Of a stretch of 64,000 nt of DNA, positions 39,975 through 50,877 are shown one piece after another; the first letter of the stretch is position 1, and every line of letters starts with the position of its first letter. Location of the stretch: NCBI GenBank assembly GCA_050084515.1, contig CM114272.1, positions 62,124,001 through 62,188,000 on the forward strand. The letters are read 5' to 3'. The position numbers and the translations under genes were made by a program. A model generated the notes under the pieces. It searched no databases, was not told the origin of the DNA, and saw only the letters and a list, made by a program, of their open reading frames with translations. The stretch is from Blasia pusilla. Taxonomy: Eukaryota; Marchantiophyta; Marchantiopsida; Blasiales.

Positions 39975-40046
39975 CCCGTCCGTCCGTCCGTCCGTCCGTC
40001 CGTCCGTCCGTCCGTCCGTGCGTGCGTGCGTTCGTTCGATCGATCG
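39975..40046. repeat. (CCGT)n tetranucleotide array, degrading into CGTG and CGAT units
   Basis: About eleven ccgt units, then cgtgcgtgcgttcgttcgatcgatcg. It lies 340-400 bp upstream of the RRM gene start codon, in its probable promoter. A shorter matching array in the opposite sense (gacggacggacgg) follows at 40107-40119. Confidence 0.9.
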
Positions 40047-40119
40047 TCCGTGTTTCTGCCCGTTCGTTCGTCCGTCAGTGTGTCCGTCCGTCGGGACCAG
40101 ACTGAGACGGACGGACGGA

Positions 40120-41346
40120 ACAACACGAGAAGCCGCAAAGCGAACAGAGGATTCAGGCGATGGGAAACGCGGGGGAGGGAGTCGTTTACCGGAACGCGCA
40201 GTCGCTCGCGCGCGCTTCGGTGTGGGATTTCACGGGAAAGGGCAAGGAGGGGCAGGAGGATGAAGAGACCGATTCCTGCCCGAATAATAATAATAATAAA
40301 TGATTCTGGCCCACCACTTTCAGGGGCCGGTTAGTTTTATTAACGGGTTTGGAACCGGGTTTAGGTTTTTAGTGGGATTCATTTGATTAGCCATAGGAAA
40401 TTCGGAGATTTACATTATTATAGGAGAGTGCATTTTTATTTTGAATTCACCTCTCTTGTTTACACATGTCTTTTTTAATGATAGAATAGCTCTCTGACTA
40501 AGTTAATATGATCGTTCGAATTAAATTGTACACTTATGATTCAAAATTATATATATGTGCATCCCATGGGCACCTCGCTAGTCCATATCTATACATGCAA
40601 TCTGACACATAATGTGTCAGATTGTGCTTGGATGGTAGGAGGAGGAGGAGGTTTTCTAGTAAGAGTATTCACCATCCTACAATGGGAGACTGCACTCAAC
40701 GGCCTGATAGTCTCCATCGTTATAAAAGTGATTGGTGAGACAACCAACGTGCCCGATTGGTTGATATTAGAGCCGCTCAAAGCTTTTTCGTGAGAGCTCA
40801 AAAGAGGTGTGCAAAATAAAAATGCAAAACGCAATTGAAAAATTAAGAAGTTTGGGTTTGTTAGCATATATAAGGTCATATGCTAACTCGTAAATGAACA
40901 ACACCGAAATTCATGGTTATTGCCATGATTAACTAACAACATGGGAATGCGGCTTGTCGTGTCCACATATGGAAATAATCGTGACTCCTATCTACAAGGA
41001 CCGGGCTTTGCTCAGCAGTCAAGCTTTGATTGGCCCTATTAGCATTACTCAAAGCCCTCTCCGTGAGAAATCACTTCTCACAACTGAGAAATCGCTCGTC
41101 TAGGTTACAATCATTAACAAGGCAAGGAAGACCTTACCAAGGTAGCAATCGCTAAAATACTTTAGAACCTTTCAATTGAGCTCAACCCTACAAATGAAGC
41201 TTGAAGGATTCACACTACATTTTCTATTGAATTTGAATGGCAATCCTCATAATCCCACATTTCAATAAAGCGAAACGCATTCTAAAATTCTAAGAAAAGA
41301 TCTTTTTCGGGAATTTTCTAGAATTGGAATTGAAAAAATTTTCCAA

Positions 41347-41377
<31 letters not shown>

Positions 41378-43798
41378 CAAAATTTTCCACGGAACATACC
41401 ACTTACACCAACGCGCTCCTACCTTGAATTTGCTCATGCCTTGACTCCCTAGTAGAGGCTTTCCTTGTAGCCACCAAGTTTGTGCTAACCCTTGTCAAGA
41501 ACCATGAGCTTGTGAAGAAACACCACAATGAAAGAGTCTCTCCAATGGGCATCATGGGCCACCCATCTTAATATGGAGGTTTCAACGAGGCTTGGTAGGA
41601 GCATTAAGTGAGAATAGATAAATGAAGACTTATGTATTAAGGTAAGGAGGATTCCTTGGCTTCGTAATAAGATTTGTAAATAACCAACGAATTTATTTAT
41701 TTAGATCCTTAATTGTGATGTAAACTATGATCTCTAGGACATTGTAAAATTATGCCTCTTTACACCATCTTTGCTGTTGGTACAATTTTTTCCCCTGTAA
41801 TACATCATAAATTATGGAAGTGTGAAGTTTATGACCTCCAAACGTCATCAACTTCCTTGTGACGATGTCTATTTATGCCCTTTTAAGATTTGGTCCATTA
41901 CGATGTCCAAGACATTGTAAACCATATCTAAGGATCTGTTACATCATTTTTCACCATGTCTTTACCACGTGTAAGAAAAGGGAGTTCAAAAGCTCTTCCT
42001 CCCTTTTTCCCCCCTTTTACAATATTTTGAAGGTTTTTTAAACACAAATCTACCATAATTTACCCCGTCGTAAGACCTTTTGAAGTTGTGTTTTATGGAG
42101 ATTCAAACATTATGTTGATTTACATTTCGCTTAGACTTTCAAGATCGTGGGATTTTTTCTTTGTAAAAACAAAGGTTTGGTCAGACTCGACAGTTCAAGA
42201 GGTCCACACGGCAAAGATGATGTTCCCAAATTTTCTCTTTGGGAAAACTTTGAGTAGTTGGAGAGAGTTATAATCTTGCGAGATGGAATTCTTGAACTTA
42301 CATTGTCAAGCCAACCAATTAGTATTTCTTATGAGTTGGGTTCATTCTTGATATAACCTATTCTTCTTTTTTTGGCTATATGTTGGATTACTAGAGAGCG
42401 TGGATAAGTGCAAAATGCAAAGATCCCACTATTATCCATAGGAACGTCAACATGGCTCCATTGTGAATCCTTTATGCTAAGGGCAACTAATTTGCAAGTC
42501 CAATTGATGGGAATCCATTACGACTAGGCGTAATTTTGCAAAAACTATGTCTAGTTGTAGAAGCTTTGCGCTTCTACCAAAACCTTCGTCCTCAAGAACG
42601 CAAATACTCCTACACACAACTAGTGACGGATTTTATGACTCTTGACTTAGAATTTTTCCACCTTTGATGATGATGATAAGAAGGAGAGTATAAAATGTTG
42701 CGAGCGTAATAAAATGGGACTTTCAAGCCACATCCAAATTGCTAATTGTAAGTCAAATTTTCAGTTTAGTGAATAAGTTTCACGTACAACACTCACAAAG
42801 TTATGACTAAACTATGGCTGCATTATGACTAAGGTTTGGCCCCTAGGACTTGCAGTGTCACTGCAAACGTAGTAGTGTCTAAACTTGTGCATGGTTAGAA
42901 GGGAGATGAGAAGTACCTCAAGAGGGGGATACGCTCTTGTTTACTAGAATCGTGGCCACTTGGGAGTGAAGTAAGAGGCGAGAGGTTCTATTTTCATTGG
43001 TTCCTACCGTGAGAGGCATGTACTCGCCTATGCAATCACCAAATGAAGTTTTAATCTTGGTCCTTGTATCTCAAAAAACATCGAATATCGTCTTAAGCTA
43101 CCAGTATTTGGTTACACTTGATAGCGAATACATGGTGGGGAGACTTCCAACCACCAGGATTAGACCAAAAAAAAGTTGAAGAGGAGGGAATATATGCTCG
43201 ATATGGAAGAGCCTCAAACCTTCTACGAGTCTTTTGTTGAGATATGTGTTGTGCATTCATCTAGTGTACGCACAATGCCTATGTGTATGAGGTGTTTGCC
43301 ACATAAGATCAAGGGGTTGTTGGCAAGAAATTGAGACAATAATGGCACCCATTGGGATGTCTTTGGGTACCAAACCTTCTATATGTGGCCCTACATGCGT
43401 GGCACTTGCAAAGTCACAGCGAATGATCTAATGTGTCGTGCACCTACTCTCCTTGAACATTAATCTTTGTTGTTGCGGAAGCGTGCGTTCAGTAGGTCAT
43501 GCTCTCAACGCTGGTCTGTATCCAAACACGCACTCTGGTTAGTCCGGTCTTGGATCAATCAGCGGGCTAACTTTCTCAACCCTCATCTCGGTCTCTCATC
43601 AAGCTCAACCTTCCTAGTTTCGCGGCTTACAACACAGGCAAGTCTCGAAAGACTTGGGACAAAATTTCTGGTCTGTTCAGGAAGCTCAAACGGCGTTTCG
43701 CGCCTAGCGATTCCAATTGTCCAATGGATATCCAATGAGTCCCTAACCGAGACTCGCACAAAGTGAATCTCGGGTCGGAATCAAGTGTGGCGTATAAA
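40120..43798. other. Intergenic region, no gene recognised
   Basis: AT-rich sequence with short open frames lacking family motifs. It contains an aataataataat run at 40283-40299 and a (GA)n run at 41347-41376. It is probably old transposon debris, but I could not align it to anything else in the window. Confidence 0.6.
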
Positions 43799-43801
43799 GT
43801 T

Positions 43802-44047
43802 GTCACGTCTTTTAGGATAGATCGGTGAGATCTAGTAGAGCGCCTTTGTGGGTAATAGAGGACACGCTCAATAGGTCGAGGATGACCTGCTGAGGCCCCG
43901 GGAAACCTGAGAGAGCAGGTATTGGAGGTATTTTAGTACTTTTTGTCTCATTGTTTGGATGCCATCAGTTAACATGGGATCGTGCGTGTTTGTGTGTGTG
44001 TTTGGTGACAGCAATGTATGTTGTATAGCAATGTGTATGCGCACGAC
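43802..44047 (+). mobile_element. Truncated solo terminal repeat, family D
   Basis: It starts TGTCACGTCTTTTAGG and ends GTATGCGCACGACA. The first 120 bp and last 120 bp match those of the copy at 44272-44913; the middle is missing. The last 30 bp also match the B repeat end of the methyltransferase element at 45799. Confidence 0.7.
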
Positions 44048-44271
44048 AAAGTCCACTCCCTTGGATCAGGTTTGGGTTTCGAGTTCCAACGTCAAACTCC
44101 CGTTCCATCTCATGCCTCTAAGTCACCGTTTGGTGCTCAAAGTGGGGATTTGTGTTCCAAGACTTCTTGGAGAGACTTATCCCTTACTAGTACTTATGGG
44201 GATCTCCGGGGTTCCCTACATTTAGGGAAAGACATCCGGGCTTCTCCAATTGGCCCTCAACCCGATTGCTC

Positions 44272-44913
44272 TGTCACGTCCTTTAGGATAGATCGGTGAG
44301 ATCTAGTAGAGCATCTTCAAGAGTAGTGGAGGACACGCCTAGGAGGTCGAGGATGACCTGTTGAGGCCTTTGGGAAACTTGAGAGAGCAAGTTTCCCCTT
44401 CGTTTTGGCTCATTTGGAACCATATTGAGGAACTTACTATTTTAGGTAAGTATCATTTTGAGTATATGATCGAATTTCTATTTTTGGTAAGTGGCCCTTG
44501 ACCTCCTACATCATGTCAAGAGCCAAGGAGGTGACTTGGGAGAATAGGTTATCATGGAGAGAGCTTGGGAGAGGGGAGAGGTATATATCCCAAGGAGAGA
44601 GAGCTTGAGAGCTCATTCTCTCTTTGTTGAACCTCTTGGCATGAGGCAGCGGAGCTATGGTCCCTTGCCTTGTGAGTGTAATCCAAGCCTCTCATCAGGA
44701 GAGTGGGTTTGGTTTGACATGAGAGAGAGTGCACACTTTTGAGAGCTATGGTGTGAGATTGTGTAGAGAGAGATTGGATATTACTTTAATTGGAGATATT
44801 TTGGTACTTCTTGTCTCGTTGTTTGGATGCCATGAGTTAGCATGGGATCGTATGTGTTTGTGTGTGTGTTTGGCGAGAACGATGTATGTTGTGTAGCGAT
44901 GTGTATGCGCACG
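44272..44913 (+). mobile_element. Solo terminal repeat, family D, about 640 bp
   Basis: It starts TGTCACGTCCTTTAGG and ends at GTATGCGCACGA. Its length is close to that of an A+B unit (617 bp) of the neighbouring element. A TATA-like gtatatatccc is at 44580. It confirms that units running from TGTCAC to GCGCACGACA exist as discrete insertions in this genome. Confidence 0.7.
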
Positions 44914-45398
44914 AAAATTCACATATTTTTTTTTGCCAATATCTCAATCTGTACTTATGTGTTTGCTAAGATCTTTAGTGCGTTGAAAGCGTCTCAAGAT
45001 GAGCTTTCCAACGCCCTTATTTGTCCTACACGCATCTGAGCGCTAATCGTTATGGTCCAAAACACAGTCCAATTCCCCACACGCTAGTCGTGTTCCAAAA
45101 CTGGTTCTCACCTCTTTGGCAACCAACCTTCCAAGACTCAACTCATCTCAAGTCTTAGATCGCGTTTGGTCTAGGTTTCCTGGTCGCGACCACTAACGCA
45201 TGAAACGCACAACTTAGCTCCGTGTTTCATCTCTTGGACTTTTCCAAGAGACCTTCCAAAAGCCTTTCCAAAGCGCGATCATTGCAGAGTGAGTCCTCTT
45301 GAGTTCTGATGTTCCGCTTTGCGCCTATTTGGGTGTTGTTTGGTTATGAGGTTCACGACACCCATCCCTCCTTAGAAGGTTGATGTCTTCATCAACGC

Positions 45399-45462
45399 AA
45401 ACACGATTTAGTGTTAAGATTTAAGTTTTGGGAAGCCGACCCCTTAACACTAAATCGTGTTG
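45399..45462. repeat. Perfect inverted repeat, 18-19 bp arms
   Basis: Arm aacacgatttagtgttaag at about 45399-45417 pairs with cttaacactaaatcgtgtt at about 45443-45461 across a 25-bp loop. It lies in sequence flanking the methyltransferase element. The function is unknown; it could be the end of a decayed element. Confidence 0.85.
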
Positions 45463-45798
45463 TGGTAGCTAATCCGCAATTCCACTTTTGGCTTAAGTGT
45501 TAGGTTGTCGCTTGCAACAGTTAGAATTATTAGTTTCTTCACTTCAATCAGCCTAGACCAGTTGTGCAAAACTAATGTAAACTATCAAAATAAGCCAACT
45601 AAGTCTGCAACCTAACACTTCACTCACTATTTGTAAACAACCAATTTTTTACCTAGCCTACTCGTACTACTTTTGGGTCACTCGTATTCCACTTAGGCGC
45701 GTCACTAAGTACACTCATGCAACATGAATGAGATCACCAAAACACCCTAAGACAGACTAATCTGCCCCGCTGACGTTAGGGCACGTTCAAATGCTAGT

Positions 45799-45935
45799 TG
45801 TCGTGCGCATACATATCGCTACACAACATACATCGCTCGTCACATCTACACCACACAACACCGATCTTCCCCACACACGGGTCGATCCACACATGTACAA
45901 AAATCAACTCATACAGATACATGGAGATCACACAA
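45799..45935 (-). repeat. Terminal repeat segment B2
   Basis: 137 bp matching B1. It forms the outer 3' end of the element, ending GCGCACGACA directly against the TAGT (ACTA on this strand) duplication. Confidence 0.9.
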
Positions 45936-45936
45936 C

Positions 45937-46415
45937 AAAAATAAATAGTAGTAAAAACAACACACCCGGCCTAAAACTCCACTCCTCAATCTACATCGGC
46001 ATATCGAGCCTCGTCCACCCTGTGCTATCAAGGAATCCGGACGCTAGCACCCTAGTCCTAACTCACACACATACAAGGGAGGTGCTCCAACGGCCCAACA
46101 TGAAAAAGATGGCTTAGGAAAGCCATCTTCCTCTCTTATATAGGGTTGGGAAGAGCCAAAAGGCTCTTCCCTAAAAATAGCCCTTCCCTTGGTAACCTGC
46201 ACGCACAGGTTACCAGGGGCGGGTGACCTGGTCAACAAGTCACCCGGTTGTAAAAGACCTCAACATGAAAGTTGTCAAGAACGACGTTCTTGACACAATG
46301 GACCTATCCTCAACCTCATCCGACACCGTGGGACAAAGTTACACTCCAGATAGTCCGCTGGCTCCTACGCCCTATCCACGATAGATCTCGGCCTATCGGC
46401 TACTCAGATGTGACA
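45937..46415 (-). repeat. Terminal repeat segment A2
   Basis: 479 bp, same start TGTCACATCTGAG as A1. It lies between B1 and B2 with only a 2-bp spacer on one side and one base on the other. Confidence 0.9.
46106..46295 (-). promoter_or_regulatory. Cluster of five hairpins in A2 (also in A1 at 52341-52531)
   Basis: Five perfect stem-loops follow one another: arms at 46106-46114/46121-46129, 46148-46157/46162-46171, 46191-46199/46206-46214, 46221-46227/46239-46245 and 46273-46282/46286-46295. In A1 the last stem is changed on both arms (AAG/CTT to AGG/CCT) and stays perfectly paired. The second stem in A1 has one change that gives G-U pairing in minus-strand RNA. A structured RNA role such as packaging, dimerisation or translation control is inference. 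Confidence 0.8.
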
Positions 46416-46417
46416 GC

Positions 46418-46554
46418 TGTCGTGCGCATACATATCGCTACACAACATTCATCGCTCGTCACATCTACACCACACAACACCGATCTTCCCCACACACGGG
46501 TCGATCCACACATGTACAAAATTCAACTCATACATATACATGGAGATCACACAA
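46418..46554 (-). repeat. Terminal repeat segment B1
   Basis: 137 bp, nearly identical to B2. It starts just after the polypurine tract and ends GCGCACGACA, followed by GC and then A2. Confidence 0.9.
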
Positions 46555-46631
46555 TCGCCCCCCTAGCTGGTAGTTGGATCCCCCCAACTCCAGATAGAAA
46601 ATATCACATCTCTCTGACATGACCTACTACC

Positions 46632-47594
46632 CTATACACATCTCGGACACATCCATCGTCCCGTGGGAACCACATCAAGAGGGGGGGTCAGACATGACAT
46701 ATGCCACCCTAGAGAACAACCATCACATACCAACATGGTGACTGCACCCCTCACAAATCCGCACAATATACACCTCAAGCCTGTAGGTACCACTGCCAAG
46801 CTCGGATCCACCGTCCCATCTACGTTCAGAAGATGACATGGCGCACAATTGCGCACATGATCCTTCCAAACCATACCATCCCGTCCCTCCAACATGAGGA
46901 CTCCGGTCGGTAATACCTCGCGCACACGTAGGATCGTGCGCCCTGCAGGATAAAACCTCCTAATCCCTGGACGATAATCTCCTCCACGAATGGTCGCGTA
47001 CCTCAATGTATCTCTATGCTGGACAATAGCTAAGTTCTCAAAGGCCATAGGCATAACTCTATGAAAAACTTCTGCCCTCTGAGAACATGCTTGTACCCAC
47101 ACATCTGGATCATCAAGATCTAACACCTCCGCCATGTCACGTCGAATCGCTGCAGGTAAATCTAGCTCTCTCCCAAAGAGCAAAAAGTATGGTGAAAATG
47201 ACGCCAAGGATGCCTGCCGACTAAAGCGATAACCCATAGCCAACCATGGCAACTGTAGGTCCCACTCCCTCAACTGTCCCCGCTGCAAGCCATACTTGCG
47301 CAATCCTCTCTTCACCACTCTCTCCGCCAACCCATCCGCCTCAGGATGATCTCTGTACGTGGTGCGGTGATCTATCAGCGCTTGATCACACAAGGCCTTA
47401 AACTCTCCCCTGAACTCGGTACCCTGGTCAGTCAACACCTCCGCCGGTGCACCAAAGTGACTAAGCACATGATCTAGAAACGCATAAGTTGTTCCCTCCC
47501 TCGCCTTGTCTGGAAGTGCCACCAACTCTATCCACTTGGAGAAATGCTCCACCATGACCAACACGTACCTATGATGACGCCCTGTCAATGGCAA
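46632..47594 (-). CDS. DDE integrase core fused to a C-terminal PHD finger
   Basis: An intact frame of 320 codons. The core shows VMVEHFSKW, the second catalytic aspartate in VLTDQGTEFRGEF and the glutamate in HPEADGLAERVVKRGLRK. A GPY/F-like region follows. The last 47 residues form a PHD finger, C-x2-C (CILC), C-x2-C (CDGC), H-x2-C (HMSC) and C-x2-C (CPRC), with the conserved W two residues before the last pair. PHD fingers read histone H3 tails, so this could target integration, as chromodomains do in chromoviruses. The targeting role is inference. Confidence 0.88.
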   Translation of the reverse strand: MPLTGRHHRYVLVMVEHFSKWIELVALPDKAREGTTYAFLDHVLSHFGAPAEVLTDQGTEFRGEFKALCDQALIDHRTTYRDHPEADGLAERVVKRGLRKYGLQRGQLREWDLQLPWLAMGYRFSRQASLASFSPYFLLFGRELDLPAAIRRDMAEVLDLDDPDVWVQACSQRAEVFHRVMPMAFENLAIVQHRDTLRYATIRGGDYRPGIRRFYPAGRTILRVREVLPTGVLMLEGRDGMVWKDHVRNCAPCHLLNVDGTVDPSLAVVPTGLRCILCGFVRGAVTMLVCDGCSLGWHMSCLTPPLDVVPTGRWMCPRCV

Positions 47595-48190
47595 AGGTCC
47601 CGCAAAGTCTAAACTCTACCGATAACCTAAACCCATAATTGGCAAAGGATGTAACTACGGAGTGGGAGCATTGAAGGATGCTCGCACTCTATCACATACC
47701 ATACATCTGGCCACAAACTGCTATACCCCAGTATGCATGCCGCGCCACCAATACTAAACCTGGAGTAAGTTGTAAGTACGCTTTACTCCGAAATGTCCCA
47801 ACTCCTCATGGGCATGTCGCACTACACGTGCTTGCTTTGGGAAGGATGAGGTACCACTCGTATCCTACCATCTCCCCATACCCGCAAAATGTGAGTCCCC
47901 TCCCATCTGAACCTCTTGGCTCTCTGTAGGATCCGATCCCGCTCCCTAGCACTCACTATACTCGCAATGATGCCAGTGCGCAAGAACTCCACAACCTCCA
48001 CGTCGTCATGGATATCACGACCATCTGTCGCCTCCTCACTAACCTCCGGATCCAAAGACTCATCATCCAACCCCACCACTGGAGTCATCATCTGTGGCTG
48101 ACCTGCCATAGTCAACCAACAAAGATAGGCAGATGCATGCCAACCGGGCACCATCTCCTCATCACTCTCTCTCCGTGCCATCGAGCTCAT
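47595..48190 (-). pseudogene. Integrase N-terminal zinc-binding region and acidic linker
   Basis: An acidic linker, DDESLDPEVSEEATDGRD, is followed by the HHCC finger HAHEELGHFGVKRTYNLL ... CMVCDRVRA (about 47820-47700). A stop or frame break near 47620 separates it from the core. Confidence 0.8.
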
Positions 48191-48193
48191 GTG

Positions 48194-48649
48194 TCATCTC
48201 TCACTCGGACATGGGTTACGACTCAACCCATCCGCATCTTGGTTCAGCCGACCTGGCCTATGAACCACCTCAAACTCATACTCCTGTAGTAATAGAGCCC
48301 ACTTGGCAAGCTTTCCCGTAAGCTTGTCGGACTCCATCAACCACCTCAACGGCTGATGATCAGTGATAAGTGTGAAAGGGTTGCCGAATAAATAGCACCT
48401 AAAATGTGCCACGGCCCACACTGCAGCCAAGCACTCTCCCTCGTAGGAGCTGTACTTCGCCTCTGCAATGTTGTTCGATCGGCTTGCGTAAGCCACAACG
48501 AACTCCCTCTCCTCGTCATCCCTCTGAGTAAGCACTGCTCCTAGACCAACATGCTCCAATCCGTATGTAACTGGAATGGGCAACCCCTAACCGGTCTCTG
48601 TAAAATGGGTGAGGACGTCAACCTGTCCTTGAGCTCCTGAAATGCTCGC
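48194..48649 (-). pseudogene. RNase H of the methyltransferase element
   Basis: The frame contains GLGAVLTQRDDEEREFVVAY, then YEGECLAAVWAVAHFRCYLFG, then LITDHQPLRWL. These are the catalytic blocks of the Ty3/Gypsy RNase H. It ends with RLNQDADGLSRNP, the typical tether preceding the integrase. Confidence 0.9.
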
Positions 48650-49470
48650 TCCTGATCATCTCCCCACAACTACACCTGATCAAGTCCCGTCAACAAGGTC
48701 AAAGACTTTGCGATCGCACTAAAACCCTTGACATACCGTCGATAGAAGTTCGCCAGTCCAAGAAATGCTCGGACTCGACTCACATCTGTTGGGCGTGGAA
48801 TCTGCTCAATAGCCTCTACCTTCGTCTGCTGAACGCCTAACCCACTCGGGTATATGGTGTGTCCCAAGTACTCAATCTGCTCTTGAAAGAATCTGCGCTT
48901 GCCTGGATGTAACTTTAGTCCATGTAACTGCAATCGCCGAAATACCTCCTCCAAGTGTCGCTCATGCTCCTCAACCGTGGAACTGAAGATAAGAATATCA
49001 TCTATGTAACATCGTACAAAATCCAAGCCGGCCATAATCCTATCCATCACTCTCTGAAACTCTGCAGGCGCGTTCTTCAACCCAAATGGTAATAACCGCC
49101 ACTAATACAAGCAATCTCTCCCGAACCGATCTATCCCCCAGAATGTTGTCTTTTCCCAGTCCTCCAACCTTATAGGAAGCTGATGATAGCCAACACGGAG
49201 ATCTAAAGTACTGAAGATCTTTGCATGCCCTACCGCATCAAAGATCTCCTCAGGAGTAGGCATGGCGTACCGATCTCGACCTCAAATCGTCGGTTGATAG
49301 GACGGTAATCTCCACACATCCGCCTATCCATCCAATTGCCATACATATCCTTCCTCGCCGGCATGACTGTGGCAGATGCATACTCCCCATGTGATAACTC
49401 CACAAGTCCTGCCTCCAACAAGTCCTGAATCCTGCTCTGAATCAAGGCTCGCTCCATATCAGAATACCTG
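48650..49470 (-). pseudogene. Ty3/Gypsy-type reverse transcriptase of the methyltransferase element
   Basis: The minus strand shows FDAVGHAKIFSTLDLRVGYHQ, then LPFGLKNAPAEFQRVMDRI, then the catalytic RCYIDDILIFSS (YIDD) and LGLANFYRRYVKGFS. This order and wording are those of Ty3/Gypsy elements. A stop near 49100 and frame shifts near 49260 and 49460 interrupt it. It follows the methyltransferase and precedes RNase H. Confidence 0.9.
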
Positions 49471-49979
49471 TAGGGTCGACGAAAGATCGGCGTATCACTA
49501 GCCTTGACTCAATCCGTATCCCGGGACCCTTCAGCGTACCCAAGTCTCTCATCTTGAAGGCAAAACAACCGAAATGCCCTCTCGAAACCTATGAACTCGC
49601 CGTCGCTCTCCTCCTATCAACTTGAGACCTATCACAGGCTCCCAAGTCTCCATCGTGACCTCACTCGGAGAGGAGGCGCAACCTCGGCTTTGGTTTGCTA
49701 TGTAGCAACCCTAGCCACCCTCCGCAACAACCACTCCACTCGACCTCCTACACCATGCTCCACATCCGAAAAATGAACATGTGCTACTCTAGCCGCCTTT
49801 TCACTCTGCTCGAGCAGCGCCCCAGAAGTCCATGGGTGCCTATCTCTCTTTGTCGCCTTTGACCAATGCCTCATGCAGACCACAGAGGCAATGGTCCAAC
49901 TCGTGGACGTGACGGCATGGATGACACTCGCATCCGTCTCTGCTCAGCCATACCTAAGCTGACTATCCATGTGAGACAG

Positions 49980-50877
49980 TTAAGGTCCATCGCCTACCCC
50001 AACACTTGTCTCCGTGATGCCTCAATCATCCCTGGCACCGCCGTAGTACCGGTAGTGAACCCCATGGTGCGCTCGCGCTCATCTGCTGTAGGCTCCTCCA
50101 ATGCTCCGGTCACCTCATCCCAAATCATGCCTGGCCCTCCCTGACGAAAGGCATGGGATGCTGGGAAGCTCACCAACGTAGGTAAGGTTGCCCTCAACTC
50201 CCCCACCCTATTGGCCATGGCCAACGGTGGTCTATCATCCCGTGTCACCACCTGAGATCGACGCCTTGAGCCCAAAATAGCATCCATTGTGAGATGTGGT
50301 GCTCTTTGGACTCCACCATATGCTCGATTCAGTACCTCTGATGGTATCAGGTTTGTCCACCATAGTCGTGGACGATGGGCACGTGACCCAACCCTCGCTG
50401 CATCTAACAACACAGTAGGTCCCAACCAGGACCTCACCTGATGTACACTCGTCATCACACGTGCACGAGTGTCTCCCAACAACGGCATGTTCTCCAAAAT
50501 GTACGCTGGAGAACATATCTGACTCTCCTGCAAGTGTCATACTACTCCCAAGCATCTCCCAAAACATCCACCCCTCGGATCCGCAATCCAAATCCTCGCC
50601 AAGCGATGAATGACCGACGACATGGCCATCCAGCAATCACCAGATGAATGGTGCCAACTCTATCCAGATCCTACGCCCCCACCAAAGAGATGTCGGCGGT
50701 TAGCGTATGCTGGTATCCCCGTACTGCAGATACCGACAAAAACTCAGGATACCTCTGGACCAATCTCTCCACATAAAGGTATTGATGGACCCGTATGCCT
50801 GCCTGCAATAGTGCAGCCAATGCGGTGCTAATCCCTCCGAAGAGATCTAACACCCTCCTCTGGGCACTGCCACACAA
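49980..50877 (-). pseudogene. C5 cytosine DNA methyltransferase domain, DNMT3-like, inside a retrotransposon
   Basis: The conserved C5-methyltransferase motifs occur in order on the minus strand, across two frame breaks. Motif I is RVLDLFGGISTALAALLQAGI (50850-50790), followed by YLYVE. Motif IV with the catalytic cysteine is LVIAGWPC (about 50620). Motif VI is ILENMPLL (about 50495). Motif VIII is LLDAARVGSRAHRPRLWWTN (about 50400), whose SRAHRPR resembles SAAHRAR of DNMT3. Motifs IX-X are ERERTMGF and the VLGQAMD end (about 50070-49990). The domain lies between protease and RT. It transfers methyl groups to cytosine in DNA; in an element it could methylate the element's own cDNA. This copy has stops, so it is a decayed but complete domain. 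Confidence 0.85.

Noticed and set aside
39272-40046. Regular arrays that might suggest a CRISPR-like locus
   Set aside because: They are simple microsatellites without spacers, in a eukaryotic promoter region.
39467-40334. Long plus-strand open frames with Arg/Ser/Val and Thr/His repeats
   Set aside because: They are translations of the (CT)n, (CA)n and (CCGT)n arrays and are antisense to the RRM gene leader.
43467-43766. 99-codon open frame, Arg/Ser rich
   Set aside because: No recognisable domain; lies in LTR debris immediately before family D.
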